Virus record (IMG/VR): IMGVR_UViG_3300024262_000249 | Coordinates: 1-23,568 of that record | Strand: one strand, 5' to 3' | Source: a virus | Length of the DNA: 23,568 nucleotides | Shown: in pieces, positions 1-6,859 of the stretch | Layout of the letters: the number at the start of each line of letters is the position of its first letter | Position numbering within the stretch: position 1 is the stretch's first letter | Notes under the pieces: generated by a model | What the model saw: the letters and a program-made list of their open reading frames with translations, nothing else | What the model was told of the DNA's origin: nothing | Databases searched by the model: none | Program-made: the position numbers and the translations under genes

Positions 1-2
1 CA

Positions 3-44
3 AGTAATCGAAAGTATATTGATAAGGCTTTAGGGAATATCTAA
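3..44 (+). CDS. C-terminal end of an upstream ORF (partial)
   Basis: A reading frame enters from the left edge and stays open for 13 codons, reading SNRKYIDKALGNI, then stops at TAA 42-44. That stop lies inside the CTAAC that opens the first palindromic repeat, the same arrangement as at the end of the 91-aa gene further on. Composition is compatible with coding. Too little is present to name a family. The left end is cut by the window, so the start is unknown. Confidence 0.45.
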   Translation, partial: SNRKYIDKALGNI

Positions 45-91
45 CGTTAAGCTATGTTTACGCTTTTTCGGTGAAATATAGCGTATGTTAG
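41..91 (+). repeat. attC-like imperfect palindrome, site A
   Basis: A 51-nt hairpin that begins CTAAC (41-45) and ends GTTAG (87-91). The outer arm is 41-47 with 85-91. The inner arm is 51-64 with 70-82, interrupted by a single unpaired A at 60 and closed by a TTTTC loop (65-69). Unpaired bases sit between the two arms (48-50 and 83-84). The first seven bases of the extended left box, ATCTAAC, fit the integron R-box consensus RYYYAAC; the right box GTTAGTT fits GTTRRRY except at one position. Site D (1522-1573) is clearly homologous, sharing loop and flank sequence. It lies directly after one ORF and before the methyltransferase gene. Assignment as a recombination site is inference; it could also act as a terminator or RNA-processing hairpin. 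Confidence 0.6.
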
Positions 92-140
92 TTGCTTTTA
101 TTTTGAGCGGTGGCAAAATTAATTTGAAAAATTAAAATAT

Positions 141-929
141 ATGATAGATTTAAGATTAGGCGATTGCCTTGAAGTAATGAAAACGATTAAAGATAATAGT
201 ATTGATGCTATTATTACTGATATACCCTACGGAACAACTGACTGCAAGTGGGATAGTGTTATTGATTTTGATTTGATGTGGCCCGAATTAAATAGGGTTA
301 TAAAAAGTAAAGGTGCTATTGTATTATTTGGAAGCGAGCCATTTTCTTCTACATTACGAATGAGCAACTTAAAAGGTTATAAATATGATTGGATATGGTC
401 TAAAAAAATGACTGGTGGATTTGCAAACGCAAAATACAAACCAATGAAAGCACACGAAGAAATAATTGTGTTTTCTAATGATGTAATAAATTACTATCCA
501 CAAATGATAAAGAGAACAGAAAAAGAATTAAAAAGGTTTGCATACAAAAGCAAGGAAACAACAAAATCTGACCACAGAAGCTGCAAGGGCAAAACTGGTA
601 ATAGGTTTGACAATAAAATGAAATACCCAAGTACTGTAATAAATATAAATGGCATTGTAAATAGTAGTAATGAGAAAGTGAAACACCCAACTCAAAAGCC
701 ATTAGAACTTATGAGATACTTAATAAATACATACAGTAAAAAAGGTGATACAATTTTAGATTTTACAATGGGAAGCGGTAGCACAATGGTTGCTTGTGTT
801 GAAACTGAAAGAAATGGGATAGGTATTGAATTAGATGAAACTTACTATAAACTTGCTAAAAAAAGGGTGGAAGAAAAAAAAGAAGAAAAAGATAATGAAC
901 CACCAACTTTGTTTAATGAACTGAATTAA
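141..929 (+). CDS. Orphan DNA methyltransferase, beta-class (N6-adenine or N4-cytosine type)
   Basis: A 262-aa S-adenosylmethionine-dependent DNA methyltransferase. The catalytic motif IV comes first, as TDIPYGTTDCKWD at residues 26-38. The SAM-binding motif I comes late, as DFTMGSGST at 207-215 followed by GIGIELDETYY (226-236). That order defines the beta class. A target-region HPTQKPLEL (182-190), usual in this family, precedes motif I. The catalytic tetrapeptide is DIPY rather than the textbook DPPY; DLPY/DIPY variants are, as I recall, known in phage enzymes. Length is normal for the family. No restriction endonuclease lies beside it, so it is an orphan that probably protects phage DNA from host restriction or marks packaging DNA. 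It is bracketed by palindromes at 41-91 and 931-992, which suggests that it arrived as a module. The ATG at 141 follows an A/T-rich leader and fits the usual N-terminus. Confidence 0.93.
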   Translation: MIDLRLGDCLEVMKTIKDNSIDAIITDIPYGTTDCKWDSVIDFDLMWPELNRVIKSKGAIVLFGSEPFSSTLRMSNLKGYKYDWIWSKKMTGGFANAKYKPMKAHEEIIVFSNDVINYYPQMIKRTEKELKRFAYKSKETTKSDHRSCKGKTGNRFDNKMKYPSTVININGIVNSSNEKVKHPTQKPLELMRYLINTYSKKGDTILDFTMGSGSTMVACVETERNGIGIELDETYYKLAKKRVEEKKEEKDNEPPTLFNELN

Positions 930-930
930 G

Positions 931-993
931 CACTTGTAGGTAACGTGTATTGTATGTGGTCGTTTTAATGCCATATACAAAGTGTTAGGTTTA
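931..993 (+). repeat. attC-like palindrome, site B
   Basis: Immediately after the methyltransferase stop (927-929). The strongest part is a hairpin of TGTATGTGG (951-959) with CCATATACA (971-979), 8 of 9 pairs plus one G-T wobble, with an 11-nt loop. An outer pair TAAC (941-944) with GTTA (984-987) extends it. The right box GTTAGGT (984-990) matches the integron consensus GTTRRRY at all seven positions, but the left box AGGTAAC does not match well. Sequence similarity to sites A and D is limited to this architecture. The bases 984-993 are repeated in inverted form after the next gene. Confidence 0.5.
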
Positions 994-1018
994 GTTTAAT
1001 AATATAAAAATAAGAGAG

Positions 1019-1198
1019 ATGACAAAAGAAGAATTTTTAAAACAATATTGCGAGAACTCAAATATAAAGGAAGAGGTTTTGTTAAAGACACAAGTAGTTT
1101 TACCTTGTAATTGTAATTACGGTAATTGCAAAGGATGGGCTTTAGTTAGTAATAATAAAATATCAATTAAAGCACATAATGAATTGTACAGGTATTAA
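1019..1198 (+). CDS. Small Cys-rich hypothetical protein (59 aa)
   Basis: An ATG at 1019 follows an A-rich, weakly purine leader (AAATAAGAGAG) and opens a 59-codon frame ending TAA at 1196-1198. The protein carries a compact cluster, PCNCNYGNCKGWALVSNN (residues 29-46), with Cys at 30, 32 and 37 and another at 11. The C-x-C-x4-C-x-GW pattern recalls small phage and accessory proteins of unknown role and could bind a metal. I cannot name a family. It sits alone between palindrome B and a half-palindrome, so it looks like the cargo of one cassette-like unit. Product length, composition and the leader support it as real, but it is short. Confidence 0.6.
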   Translation: MTKEEFLKQYCENSNIKEEVLLKTQVVLPCNCNYGNCKGWALVSNNKISIKAHNELYRY

Positions 1199-1205
1199 AC
1201 CTAAC
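1196..1205 (+). repeat. Half-site C: TAAACCTAAC, inverted copy of 984-993
   Basis: TAAACCTAAC at 1196-1205 is the exact reverse complement of GTTAGGTTTA at 984-993, and its first three bases are the stop codon of the 59-aa gene. ACCTAAC (1199-1205) fits RYYYAAC at all positions. No matching GTTAG follows before the next start at 1250, so this looks like a degenerate or truncated palindrome, with only the left box retained. Confidence 0.45.
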
Positions 1206-1249
1206 GCTAAATGTAAACACAGAAATTTTAACGATTTAAAAACGAAAAT

Positions 1250-1525
1250 ATGACACCAACGGAATTTTTACAAAACAGAAATATAGTAGCGAAAGATAAA
1301 ACAGACTTAATTATAGGCTTTGACAATGGGATAAAAGAAAGTTTAATTGAATTACTTAATGGTTACCACCAAGCTAAGTTAAAATTATTGTGTTTACATA
1401 ATGTTAGCCAACGAAGTGAACTGTTGTTTGCGTTGTTGGAATGGATAGATTATGGAGATGGAGAAGACAGAGAGAATATTGTGAATAGATTTTTAAAAGA
1501 TTTTGAAGCAAACAATTGTGGCTAA
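1250..1525 (+). CDS. Hypothetical protein, 91 aa
   Basis: A 91-codon frame starting at ATG 1250 after an A-rich leader. The protein is predicted to be soluble and mostly helical: FLQNRNIVAKDKTDLIIGFD near the N-terminus, then a central helix LLNGYHQAKLKLLCLHNV and an acidic C-terminus. Two Cys are present (48 and 90) without a recognisable motif. I do not recognise the family. Its stop TAA (1523-1525) is embedded in the CTAAC that opens palindrome D. The gene is thus packed as a gene-plus-repeat unit like the ORF ending at 44. It may be an anti-host or regulatory accessory gene, but nothing in the sequence shows this. Confidence 0.75.
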   Translation: MTPTEFLQNRNIVAKDKTDLIIGFDNGIKESLIELLNGYHQAKLKLLCLHNVSQRSELLFALLEWIDYGDGEDRENIVNRFLKDFEANNCG

Positions 1526-1573
1526 CATTAAGCGTATGTAACGCCTTTTCGGTGTTATATCGCGGCTTGTTAG
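1522..1573 (+). repeat. attC-like imperfect palindrome, site D
   Basis: A 52-nt hairpin from CTAAC (1522-1526) to GTTAG (1569-1573). The outer arm is 1522-1527 with 1568-1573. The inner arm is 1532-1545 with 1551-1563, with an unpaired T at 1535, a G-T rich middle and a TTTTC loop (1546-1550). Site A aligns along almost its whole length: both share AC.TTAAGC near the left end, ACGC.TTTTCGGTG across the loop and TGTTAG at the right end. The similarity of loop and stem, with compensatory differences in the arms, indicates a common origin. Left box GGCTAAC and right box GTTAGGA each match the integron R-box pattern at six of seven positions. Confidence 0.6.
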
Positions 1574-1605
1574 GAATAGGATTAACAAACTAAAAAATAG
1601 AAACT

Positions 1606-1704
1606 ATGATAACACTAATAATAATTTTAACAGTATATTTAACCTCGCTTTGGTTCGCACTTAAATGGTTCGCAAAATCAAAGCATACAATTAGATTAGA
1701 TTAA
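1606..1704 (+). CDS. Small single-pass membrane peptide (32 aa)
   Basis: ATG 1606 to TAA 1704 encodes a 32-aa peptide. Residues 2-23 (ITLIIILTVYLTSLWFALKWFA) are hydrophobic, and a basic tail (KSKHTIRLD) follows. This has the shape of a single-pass inner-membrane peptide. It sits alone between palindrome D and the terminase promoter. Phages use such peptides in superinfection exclusion, toxin-like killing or lysis control, but nothing here selects among these, and a chance ORF in AT-rich DNA is possible. The leader (aaactATG) is A-rich like that of neighbouring genes. Confidence 0.4.
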   Translation: MITLIIILTVYLTSLWFALKWFAKSKHTIRLD

Positions 1705-1723
1705 CCATTAAAAATAAAATGAT

Positions 1724-1731
1724 TATATTTG
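1724..1731 (+). promoter_or_regulatory. Candidate -7 element TATATTTG upstream of terminase
   Basis: TATATTTG matches the Bacteroidota -7 consensus TAnnTTTG exactly and lies 22 bp before the small-terminase ATG, leaving room for a short leader. No convincing TTG -33 element is seen 17-23 bp upstream. The box is at the boundary between the accessory block and the structural operon, where a late promoter is expected. Confidence 0.4.
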
Positions 1732-1753
1732 AAGATATCAAATTTTTATCAAG

Positions 1754-2065
1754 ATGGGGGGAAAAGCAGAGATAATAAAAAACGGGCATGGTGGGGCTAG
1801 AGCTGGATCAGGTAAGCCTAAAAAAAAAGAAAGTGAACACGTTAATTTTATAATTAAGAAGGCAATAAGATTGCTTTACAGTAAAGAAACTGATGAAGAA
1901 GCACAAGTGGAATTTATTAAAGACTTTGCTCAGACACCAAGAGGGCAACAGTATATTGCAGAGAAGTTGTATGGAAAAGCCCCTCAAATAATAGAACAAG
2001 AAGGAGCTATGTTTATTCAAACGCCATTAATCGAGTTTATAAGTGAAGATAAAAATAAGCGATAA
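1754..2065 (+). CDS. terS: Terminase small subunit (DNA recognition)
   Basis: A 103-aa protein placed directly before the large terminase. Residues 12-22 (GHGGARAGSGK) form the Gly/Arg/Lys-rich N-terminal motif typical of one large group of phage small terminases. A helical segment (31-75) and a C-terminal acidic end follow. Small terminase recognises the packaging start site as a ring and hands the DNA to the large subunit. It is short for the family (often 130-180 aa), so it may lack a longer oligomerisation region. The ATG at 1754 keeps the GGARAGSGKP motif near the N-terminus as in relatives. Its last 23 nt overlap the large-subunit gene. Confidence 0.82.
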   Translation: MGGKAEIIKNGHGGARAGSGKPKKKESEHVNFIIKKAIRLLYSKETDEEAQVEFIKDFAQTPRGQQYIAEKLYGKAPQIIEQEGAMFIQTPLIEFISEDKNKR

Positions 2066-3263
2066 ATATCAACCATTATTTAAAAGACCTAATGGAATAG
2101 ATACTTACATTGTTACAGGTGGCCGTTTTAGTTCTAAGTCTTATACAGTTGCTATTGCGGCTGTTAATTGGGCTGCAAGGTTAAACCATCGTATCTTATA
2201 CGGTAGATATACTAATGTATCTGGTAAGGATTCCACATTTCCAGAGGTAGAAGAAAAGATTAAATTATTAGGATGGGATGCCGCTTTTAACATTACTATA
2301 AATAGAATAGAATCAACACAAAACGATTCTAAAATAGTATTCAAAGGGTTTAAAACAGGATCAAATGTACAAACAGCATCTTTAAAATCTTTAAAAGATT
2401 TCAGTAGTTTAATAGTTGAAGAAGCTGAAGAAATACCAGACTTTGATACATACGAAAAAGTTAGTTTATCTATTAGGGGTAACAATAACACAAGCCCAGA
2501 ACCAAACATAAAAGTATTAATACTAAACCCTGTAACTAAAGAGCATTGGATATTTAAAGAGTTCTTCGAATCAAAAGGCGTTGAAGCTGGTTTTAATGGT
2601 GTAAAAGATAATGTTTGTTATATTCATACATCTTATTTAGATTGCCTGGACTTCGTACCAAACGACATCATAAGATCATTTGAAGAAATGAAAATAAGAA
2701 AGCCTAAACGGTATGAGAATATTGTTTTAGGTGGATGGCTAGATAGAGCTGAAGGATGTGTAATTGAGGACTGGAAAATAGGACCATTCGATGATTCCCT
2801 TCCATCAATTTACGGAATGGATTTCGGATATGTAAACGATCCAACGACATTGGTTAAGATTGCTACAGATAAGAATAACATCTATACAGAATTAAAACTA
2901 CATAGGAAGGGAATGAGTACTCCCGACATAATTACTTTTCTTGAGCAAACAGTTACAAAAGATGATTTAATATTAGCCGATTGTGCTGAACCTCGATTGA
3001 TTAAAGAACTACAATTAGAAGGTTACAATGTTGTCGCTTGTCGTAAAGGTCCCGATTCAATTAAGAACGGATTAGCCAGATTAAATGAAAAGACAATAAA
3101 CACTAGAGTTGAAGATGTAGAGATGCATAGAGAGCTTAATAATTATGTTTGGAATGATAATAAAAAAAGTAATACGCCAATTGATAATTGGAATCACATC
3201 ATTGATGCTTTGCGTTATGGATATGATGAATTAGTTCAAGATAATGCTGGTTACTTCTTCTAA
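2043..3263 (+). CDS. terL: Terminase large subunit (packaging ATPase/nuclease)
   Basis: A 406-aa packaging motor of the PBSX-like terminase group. Walker A is GGRFSSKS at 26-33, with Ser31 in place of the usual Gly before Lys32. Walker B is SSLIVEEAEE at 121-130. The RNase-H-fold nuclease domain shows acidic residues in GMDFGYVNDPTT (Asp260), LILADCAEP (Asp313) and NHIIDALRYG (Asp388), in the expected order. Length is normal for this group. The start is GTG at 2043: the product then begins MKIKISDKYQPLF just ahead of the ATPase motif, as family members do. The start lies 23 nt inside the small-subunit gene, so the two are probably coupled in translation. Confidence 0.96.
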   Translation: MKIKISDKYQPLFKRPNGIDTYIVTGGRFSSKSYTVAIAAVNWAARLNHRILYGRYTNVSGKDSTFPEVEEKIKLLGWDAAFNITINRIESTQNDSKIVFKGFKTGSNVQTASLKSLKDFSSLIVEEAEEIPDFDTYEKVSLSIRGNNNTSPEPNIKVLILNPVTKEHWIFKEFFESKGVEAGFNGVKDNVCYIHTSYLDCLDFVPNDIIRSFEEMKIRKPKRYENIVLGGWLDRAEGCVIEDWKIGPFDDSLPSIYGMDFGYVNDPTTLVKIATDKNNIYTELKLHRKGMSTPDIITFLEQTVTKDDLILADCAEPRLIKELQLEGYNVVACRKGPDSIKNGLARLNEKTINTRVEDVEMHRELNNYVWNDNKKSNTPIDNWNHIIDALRYGYDELVQDNAGYFF

Positions 3264-3364
3264 ATGGTTTTTTTATTCCTTAAATAAAAATAGTTGATAA
3301 AAATTATTTAACTTTGTATTTAAACAAATTAATTGCTAATTAAGTTTAGCCCTAATTTAATTTA
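3264..3364 (+). promoter_or_regulatory. Intergenic leader of the head genes with -7 box TAACTTTG
   Basis: A 101-bp AT-rich gap between the terminase and portal genes. TAACTTTG at 3309-3316 matches the Bacteroidota -7 consensus TAnnTTTG. The nearest TTG (3294-3296) is only 12 bp upstream, short of the 17-23 bp usual for a -33 element, so any promoter relies on the -7 box. Roughly 40 nt of A/T-rich leader without a purine-rich ribosome site precede the portal ATG at 3365. I see no terminator hairpin here. Confidence 0.5.
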
Positions 3365-4603
3365 ATGAGCATACTAGATAAGTTATTTAATTTAAAGAAT
3401 TCAAATGATGTAATAACATTATTTGAAAAGTTTACAACTAATAACGGTAACCTAACTAAATTAATTGAAGAAAGCTACGAATCTAATGTTGATGCCTATT
3501 CAGTTATTAAAAAAATAGTAGATGTTTATTCAAGTGCTAAATGGATAGTTGAGCAAAAAATAGACGGTGAATGGGAAGAAGTATTAGATACTACCGTTCA
3601 TGATCTAATGGATAATCCAAACATGGCCAAAGGTTATACCTGGAAAGACATAGACGAACAACTATCAACCTACTTACTTACTTCTGGAAACTCTTATACC
3701 TTAGGAACTGAACTAAATGGTAAGATTGAAGAAATTGATATACTACCAAGCAATCATATAGAAATAAGTTCAAACAATGACTTCTTTTTGCCTAACCTTA
3801 AATATACATTTGAGATAGGGAAAACAAAAAGATATTATGATGTTGATCAGTTAGAACATATTAAACTATTCAATCCATCTTATCAATCAGTAGAAGAATC
3901 TTATAAAGGGCTATCTGTTTTCCAAGTAGCTGCAAATGTTATTCAAGTAGGAAACGACAAATGGGATGCACAAGCTCACTTACTACAAAATAGAGGTATG
4001 GCTGGTATGTTAACGGATCAGTCAAATAGACCAATGACCGAGCCAGAAGCAAGACAAGCACAAATTTCATTAAACAAAAGAATATCTGGAACTGAAAAGT
4101 ATGGTGGTGTAGGCATTACCAATAAGGATTTGAAATATATTTCAATGGCTATGAGTGCTACTGATTTACAATTGGTAGAAAGTGGTGTTATTACATTGAG
4201 GTCCATGTGTAATGTATTAGGATTAGATAGTTCACTATTTAATGATCCAGCAAATAAGACTTTTAACAATAGATTAGAAGCCGAGAAAGCAATGTATACC
4301 AACGTAGTAATTCCTTTAGCTGATAAGATTGCAGCAAAACATACTAAATATATTGTTAAGAATCATTATCCAGATGGTAACTATAGAATGAGAAAAGACT
4401 TTTCAAGAGTTGAAGCATTGCAATCGGATAAGAAGCAAGAAGCTGAAAAGGATAAGATAGTAATGGAGGGTATTAATATCATTCTAATGATGCCTATTGA
4501 TAAGGATAGTAAGATAGCTTTATTACAAGAAAACTATGATTTAAGCGAAGAAACAATTAATGCTCTAAACAAAATAAAAGATGTACAACCTATTCAAGAC
4601 TAA
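3365..4603 (+). CDS. Portal protein, HK97 type
   Basis: A 412-aa portal subunit. Twelve copies form the ring at one head vertex through which DNA is packed and ejected. The N-terminal helix with YESNVDAYSVIKKIVDVYSS and the WIVEQKIDGEWEEV strand are typical of HK97-family portals. So are the HDLMDNPNMAKGYTWKD stretch, the LLTSGNSYTLG turn and the IDILPSNHIEI strand. The central GLDSSLFNDPANKTFNN region corresponds to the conserved segment before the long C-terminal helices. Length matches the family (about 380-450 aa). The order terminase, portal, protease and capsid supports the call. The last 23 nt overlap the protease gene, which starts at an ATG inside it. Confidence 0.95.
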   Translation: MSILDKLFNLKNSNDVITLFEKFTTNNGNLTKLIEESYESNVDAYSVIKKIVDVYSSAKWIVEQKIDGEWEEVLDTTVHDLMDNPNMAKGYTWKDIDEQLSTYLLTSGNSYTLGTELNGKIEEIDILPSNHIEISSNNDFFLPNLKYTFEIGKTKRYYDVDQLEHIKLFNPSYQSVEESYKGLSVFQVAANVIQVGNDKWDAQAHLLQNRGMAGMLTDQSNRPMTEPEARQAQISLNKRISGTEKYGGVGITNKDLKYISMAMSATDLQLVESGVITLRSMCNVLGLDSSLFNDPANKTFNNRLEAEKAMYTNVVIPLADKIAAKHTKYIVKNHYPDGNYRMRKDFSRVEALQSDKKQEAEKDKIVMEGINIILMMPIDKDSKIALLQENYDLSEETINALNKIKDVQPIQD

Positions 4604-5303
4604 AAATATAGAATTATCAGTAAAGGATATTGATACAGCTGGAAGGCGTGTTAAACTTATGCTATCTAAATTCAACAATATTGATTCAGATGGTGATGTA
4701 ATTGTAAAGGGTGCATTTACTAAATCAATCCAAGAACGTGGACCAGAAAGTATGAGTAACAGAAAAATAAAATTTTTACGTTACCATGACTTTGAACATC
4801 AAATTGGAATATTCAAACAAATAGAAGAATCGGCAGATGGTTTAATTGCTTATGCTGATTTAGGAAGAAGCACAAAAGGTAATGATGCTTTTTTAGATTA
4901 TCAAGATGGAATAATTACAGAACATTCTATTGGATTTCAAACTATTACAGATAAGACCGAAATAAGAGAGGATGGGATTCAATTATTAAAAGAGGTTATT
5001 CTTTGGGAGGGTTCAGCTGTTACATTTGGATCTAATGCAGATACACCAATGTTAACAGTTTCAAAGGGTAATAGTGTTGAATACTTAGAGCAACTTAACC
5101 AAAAGATGTTTGGACTTACCAACGCTTTAAAGAATGGTAAGGGAACAGATGAAAGACTAGAAGAAATTGAAATGAATTTAAGAGTATGCCAAACTAAATA
5201 TAATGATGTAATAAATTCACTTATGGTAAAAGAGCCAACGAAAGCTACTCCAGAGGTTAAGCCGAATGATTACAATGATTTTTATTTAAACTTAACAAAA
5301 TAA
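4581..5303 (+). CDS. HK97-type prohead maturation protease (S78 family)
   Basis: A 240-aa serine protease that trims the capsid protein's N-terminal domain during head maturation. The fold signature is present: a DSDGDVIVKGAF turn (36-46), the catalytic His69 in FLRYHDFEHQIG (65-76), and the catalytic Ser116 in EHSIGF (114-119). A later acidic position near LLKEVILWEGSAVTFG may complete the triad. Domain length is normal for the family, and the last roughly 60 residues form a Lys/Glu-rich tail. The ATG at 4581 lies 23 nt inside the portal gene and gives an N-terminus (MYNLFKTKNIEL) that looks complete. The major capsid protein, its substrate, is next. Confidence 0.93.
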   Translation: MYNLFKTKNIELSVKDIDTAGRRVKLMLSKFNNIDSDGDVIVKGAFTKSIQERGPESMSNRKIKFLRYHDFEHQIGIFKQIEESADGLIAYADLGRSTKGNDAFLDYQDGIITEHSIGFQTITDKTEIREDGIQLLKEVILWEGSAVTFGSNADTPMLTVSKGNSVEYLEQLNQKMFGLTNALKNGKGTDERLEEIEMNLRVCQTKYNDVINSLMVKEPTKATPEVKPNDYNDFYLNLTK

Positions 5304-5328
5304 TTAATAATAATTTAAAAAAATAATA

Positions 5329-6609
5329 ATGAAAAAATTTAATTTATTCTTAGAAAGCAAAGGTATTTCTACAGAACAATTCAAAGAAAAAAGTGCTGAA
5401 GAAATTGCTGGACTTTACAACGAGTACAACGAAAAGAATGCTGAAGTATTAGCGGAATTAGTTGCAAAAGGTCAAGAAGATAATGTTGAAGCAATCAAAT
5501 CTTTGAAAGAAGAAATATCTGCAAATCACATTTTACAATCTAAGTCTTTAAACGAAACTTTAAAACAATACGGTTTACAAATTAAAAAACTTACTGAACA
5601 AGAAAAAACTGATGGTGCTGCTGTTGTTAACTCTGTACAAAAAGGATTAGAAGCTAATAAAGAAACTTTATTAGAAATGAAATCTAACAAAGGTGCTAGA
5701 ATGAGCTTCAAAGCTGCTGGGACTATGTTAATTTCTACAAATGTATCAGGGGGTAATGTACCAGTTGAACAACGTTTATCTGGAGTTGACAATATAGCTT
5801 CAAGACAAATCAGATTATTAGATGTAGTTACAAGAGGTACAGCTGAATCAAATGTTATTTCTTGGGTATCTCAAGCTAACAAAGATGGTGCTGCTGGTGG
5901 AACTGCAGAGGGTGTTTTAAAGAATCAAATCGACTTTGATGTAGTTGTTGTTTCTGAATCTGTAAAGAAAAGAACTGCATTCATTAAAGTATCTGAAGAA
6001 ATGATCAATGATATTTCTTTTATGACTGCCGAAATTAACAACGAGTTAATGAGAGAATTATTGAAAGATGTTGAAAACCAAGTTTATCAAGGTGATAACG
6101 CTGGATCTAACTTAAACGGTATTAAAACAGTTGCTACTGCTTTTGCAGCTGGTGCTTTTGCTCTTGCAGTTGATAACGCTAACGAAGCTGATGTATTGAC
6201 AGTTGCAATGAATCAAATTCAAGTAGCCGAACAAGAAGATGCAACTCACGCTTTTGTTCATCCTAATACTATTACTACTCTAAAATTGATTAAAACTTCT
6301 ACAACTGATAGACGTTATATTGACCGTTTAGCAATGGTTGCTGGTCAACTTAGTTTAGACGGTGTTGCTTTAGTTCCTACAACTTTAGTAACGGCTGGAG
6401 AGTACTTAATTGGAAACTTCCCATCTGCTACTGTTTATGACAAAGGAGAAATTTCTATAGAAGTTGGTCGAGATTCAGATGATTTCACTAAGAACTTAGT
6501 AACTGTATTAGCTGAGTGGAGAGGTTTATGTTTAGTTAAAACTAACAGAAGACCAGCATTTGTTACAGGAGTATTTGCAACTGATAAAGCTGCTTTAGAA
6601 ACTGCTTAA
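5329..6609 (+). CDS. Major capsid protein, HK97 fold
   Basis: A 426-aa capsid subunit. Residues 1 to about 125 are charged and helical, a coiled-coil delta domain that serves as built-in scaffold and is probably removed by the adjacent protease. From about 126 (RMSFKAAGTML) the HK97 core begins. Conserved pieces include the axial and E-loop region with ESNVISWVSQANKDGAAGGTAEG, the P-domain helix VSEEMINDISFMTAEINNELMRELLKDVENQVYQGD, and the C-terminal AEWRGLCLVKTNRRPAFVTG. The gene has a 25-nt A/T-only leader and a strong terminator after it, as expected for the most abundant virion protein. Codon use is more uniform (TTA, GCT, GAA) than in neighbours, consistent with high expression. Confidence 0.95.
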   Translation: MKKFNLFLESKGISTEQFKEKSAEEIAGLYNEYNEKNAEVLAELVAKGQEDNVEAIKSLKEEISANHILQSKSLNETLKQYGLQIKKLTEQEKTDGAAVVNSVQKGLEANKETLLEMKSNKGARMSFKAAGTMLISTNVSGGNVPVEQRLSGVDNIASRQIRLLDVVTRGTAESNVISWVSQANKDGAAGGTAEGVLKNQIDFDVVVVSESVKKRTAFIKVSEEMINDISFMTAEINNELMRELLKDVENQVYQGDNAGSNLNGIKTVATAFAAGAFALAVDNANEADVLTVAMNQIQVAEQEDATHAFVHPNTITTLKLIKTSTTDRRYIDRLAMVAGQLSLDGVALVPTTLVTAGEYLIGNFPSATVYDKGEISIEVGRDSDDFTKNLVTVLAEWRGLCLVKTNRRPAFVTGVFATDKAALETA

Positions 6610-6628
6610 TCTTAAACACTAATCAAAC

Positions 6629-6655
6629 AGCCCACTATTAAATTAGTGGGCTTTT
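6629..6655 (+). terminator. Rho-independent terminator after the capsid gene
   Basis: A perfect 9-bp GC-rich stem pairs AGCCCACTA (6629-6637) with TAGTGGGCT (6644-6652) around a 6-nt loop, followed by a short T run (6652-6655). It lies 20 nt after the capsid stop and is the strongest such hairpin in the window. The T tail is short, so partial read-through into downstream genes is likely, which would set capsid transcripts above connector transcripts. Confidence 0.8.
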
Positions 6656-6675
6656 GGTGGTAAAATCTAATAACT

Positions 6676-6858
6676 ATGGAAAATAAAAAACTTAAAAACA
6701 AAGTGATTAAGAAGGTAGAAGTTGATTTGTCTAAATTAGATGCTCAAGTTTATATTGTTGCTTTAAAAGATAAGCACCTGGAAGAAGGGGCAACTTATCT
6801 TGTTACAAGAGAAACAGCAACCATCTTAATCAATAAAGGTTCTGCAAAACTAAAATAA
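6676..6858 (+). CDS. Small conserved phage protein after the capsid gene (60 aa)
   Basis: A 60-aa basic protein. After a Lys-rich start (NKKLKNKVIKK), the rest reads as a small beta-rich fold: VYIVALKDKHLEEGATYLVTRETATILINKGSAKL. Proteins of this shape, with a 'hLxxGxxYxVxxxxAxxLIxKGxA' ending, commonly follow the capsid gene in Bacteroidota phages, and their function is not established. By position it could be a head or neck accessory protein. It lies between the capsid terminator and the connector gene and is separated from the latter by one base. Confidence 0.75.
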   Translation: MENKKLKNKVIKKVEVDLSKLDAQVYIVALKDKHLEEGATYLVTRETATILINKGSAKLK

Positions 6859-6859
6859 A

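Noticed and set aside
1719-1775. 18-codon ORF (MIIFEDIKFLSRWGEKQR) just before the small terminase
   Set aside because: It overlaps the terminase start, contains the candidate -7 box and has no features of a protein; more likely leader sequence.
2141-2509. Minus-strand open frames opposite the terminase and other large genes (for example 4018-4302, 15039-15569)
   Set aside because: They lie wholly antisense to well-supported genes, have no leader or recognised domain, and reflect AT-rich codon bias.
3294-3316. Full -33/-7 promoter before the portal gene
   Set aside because: The -7 box is good, but the nearest TTG is 12 bp away instead of 17-23, so only the -7 box is claimed.
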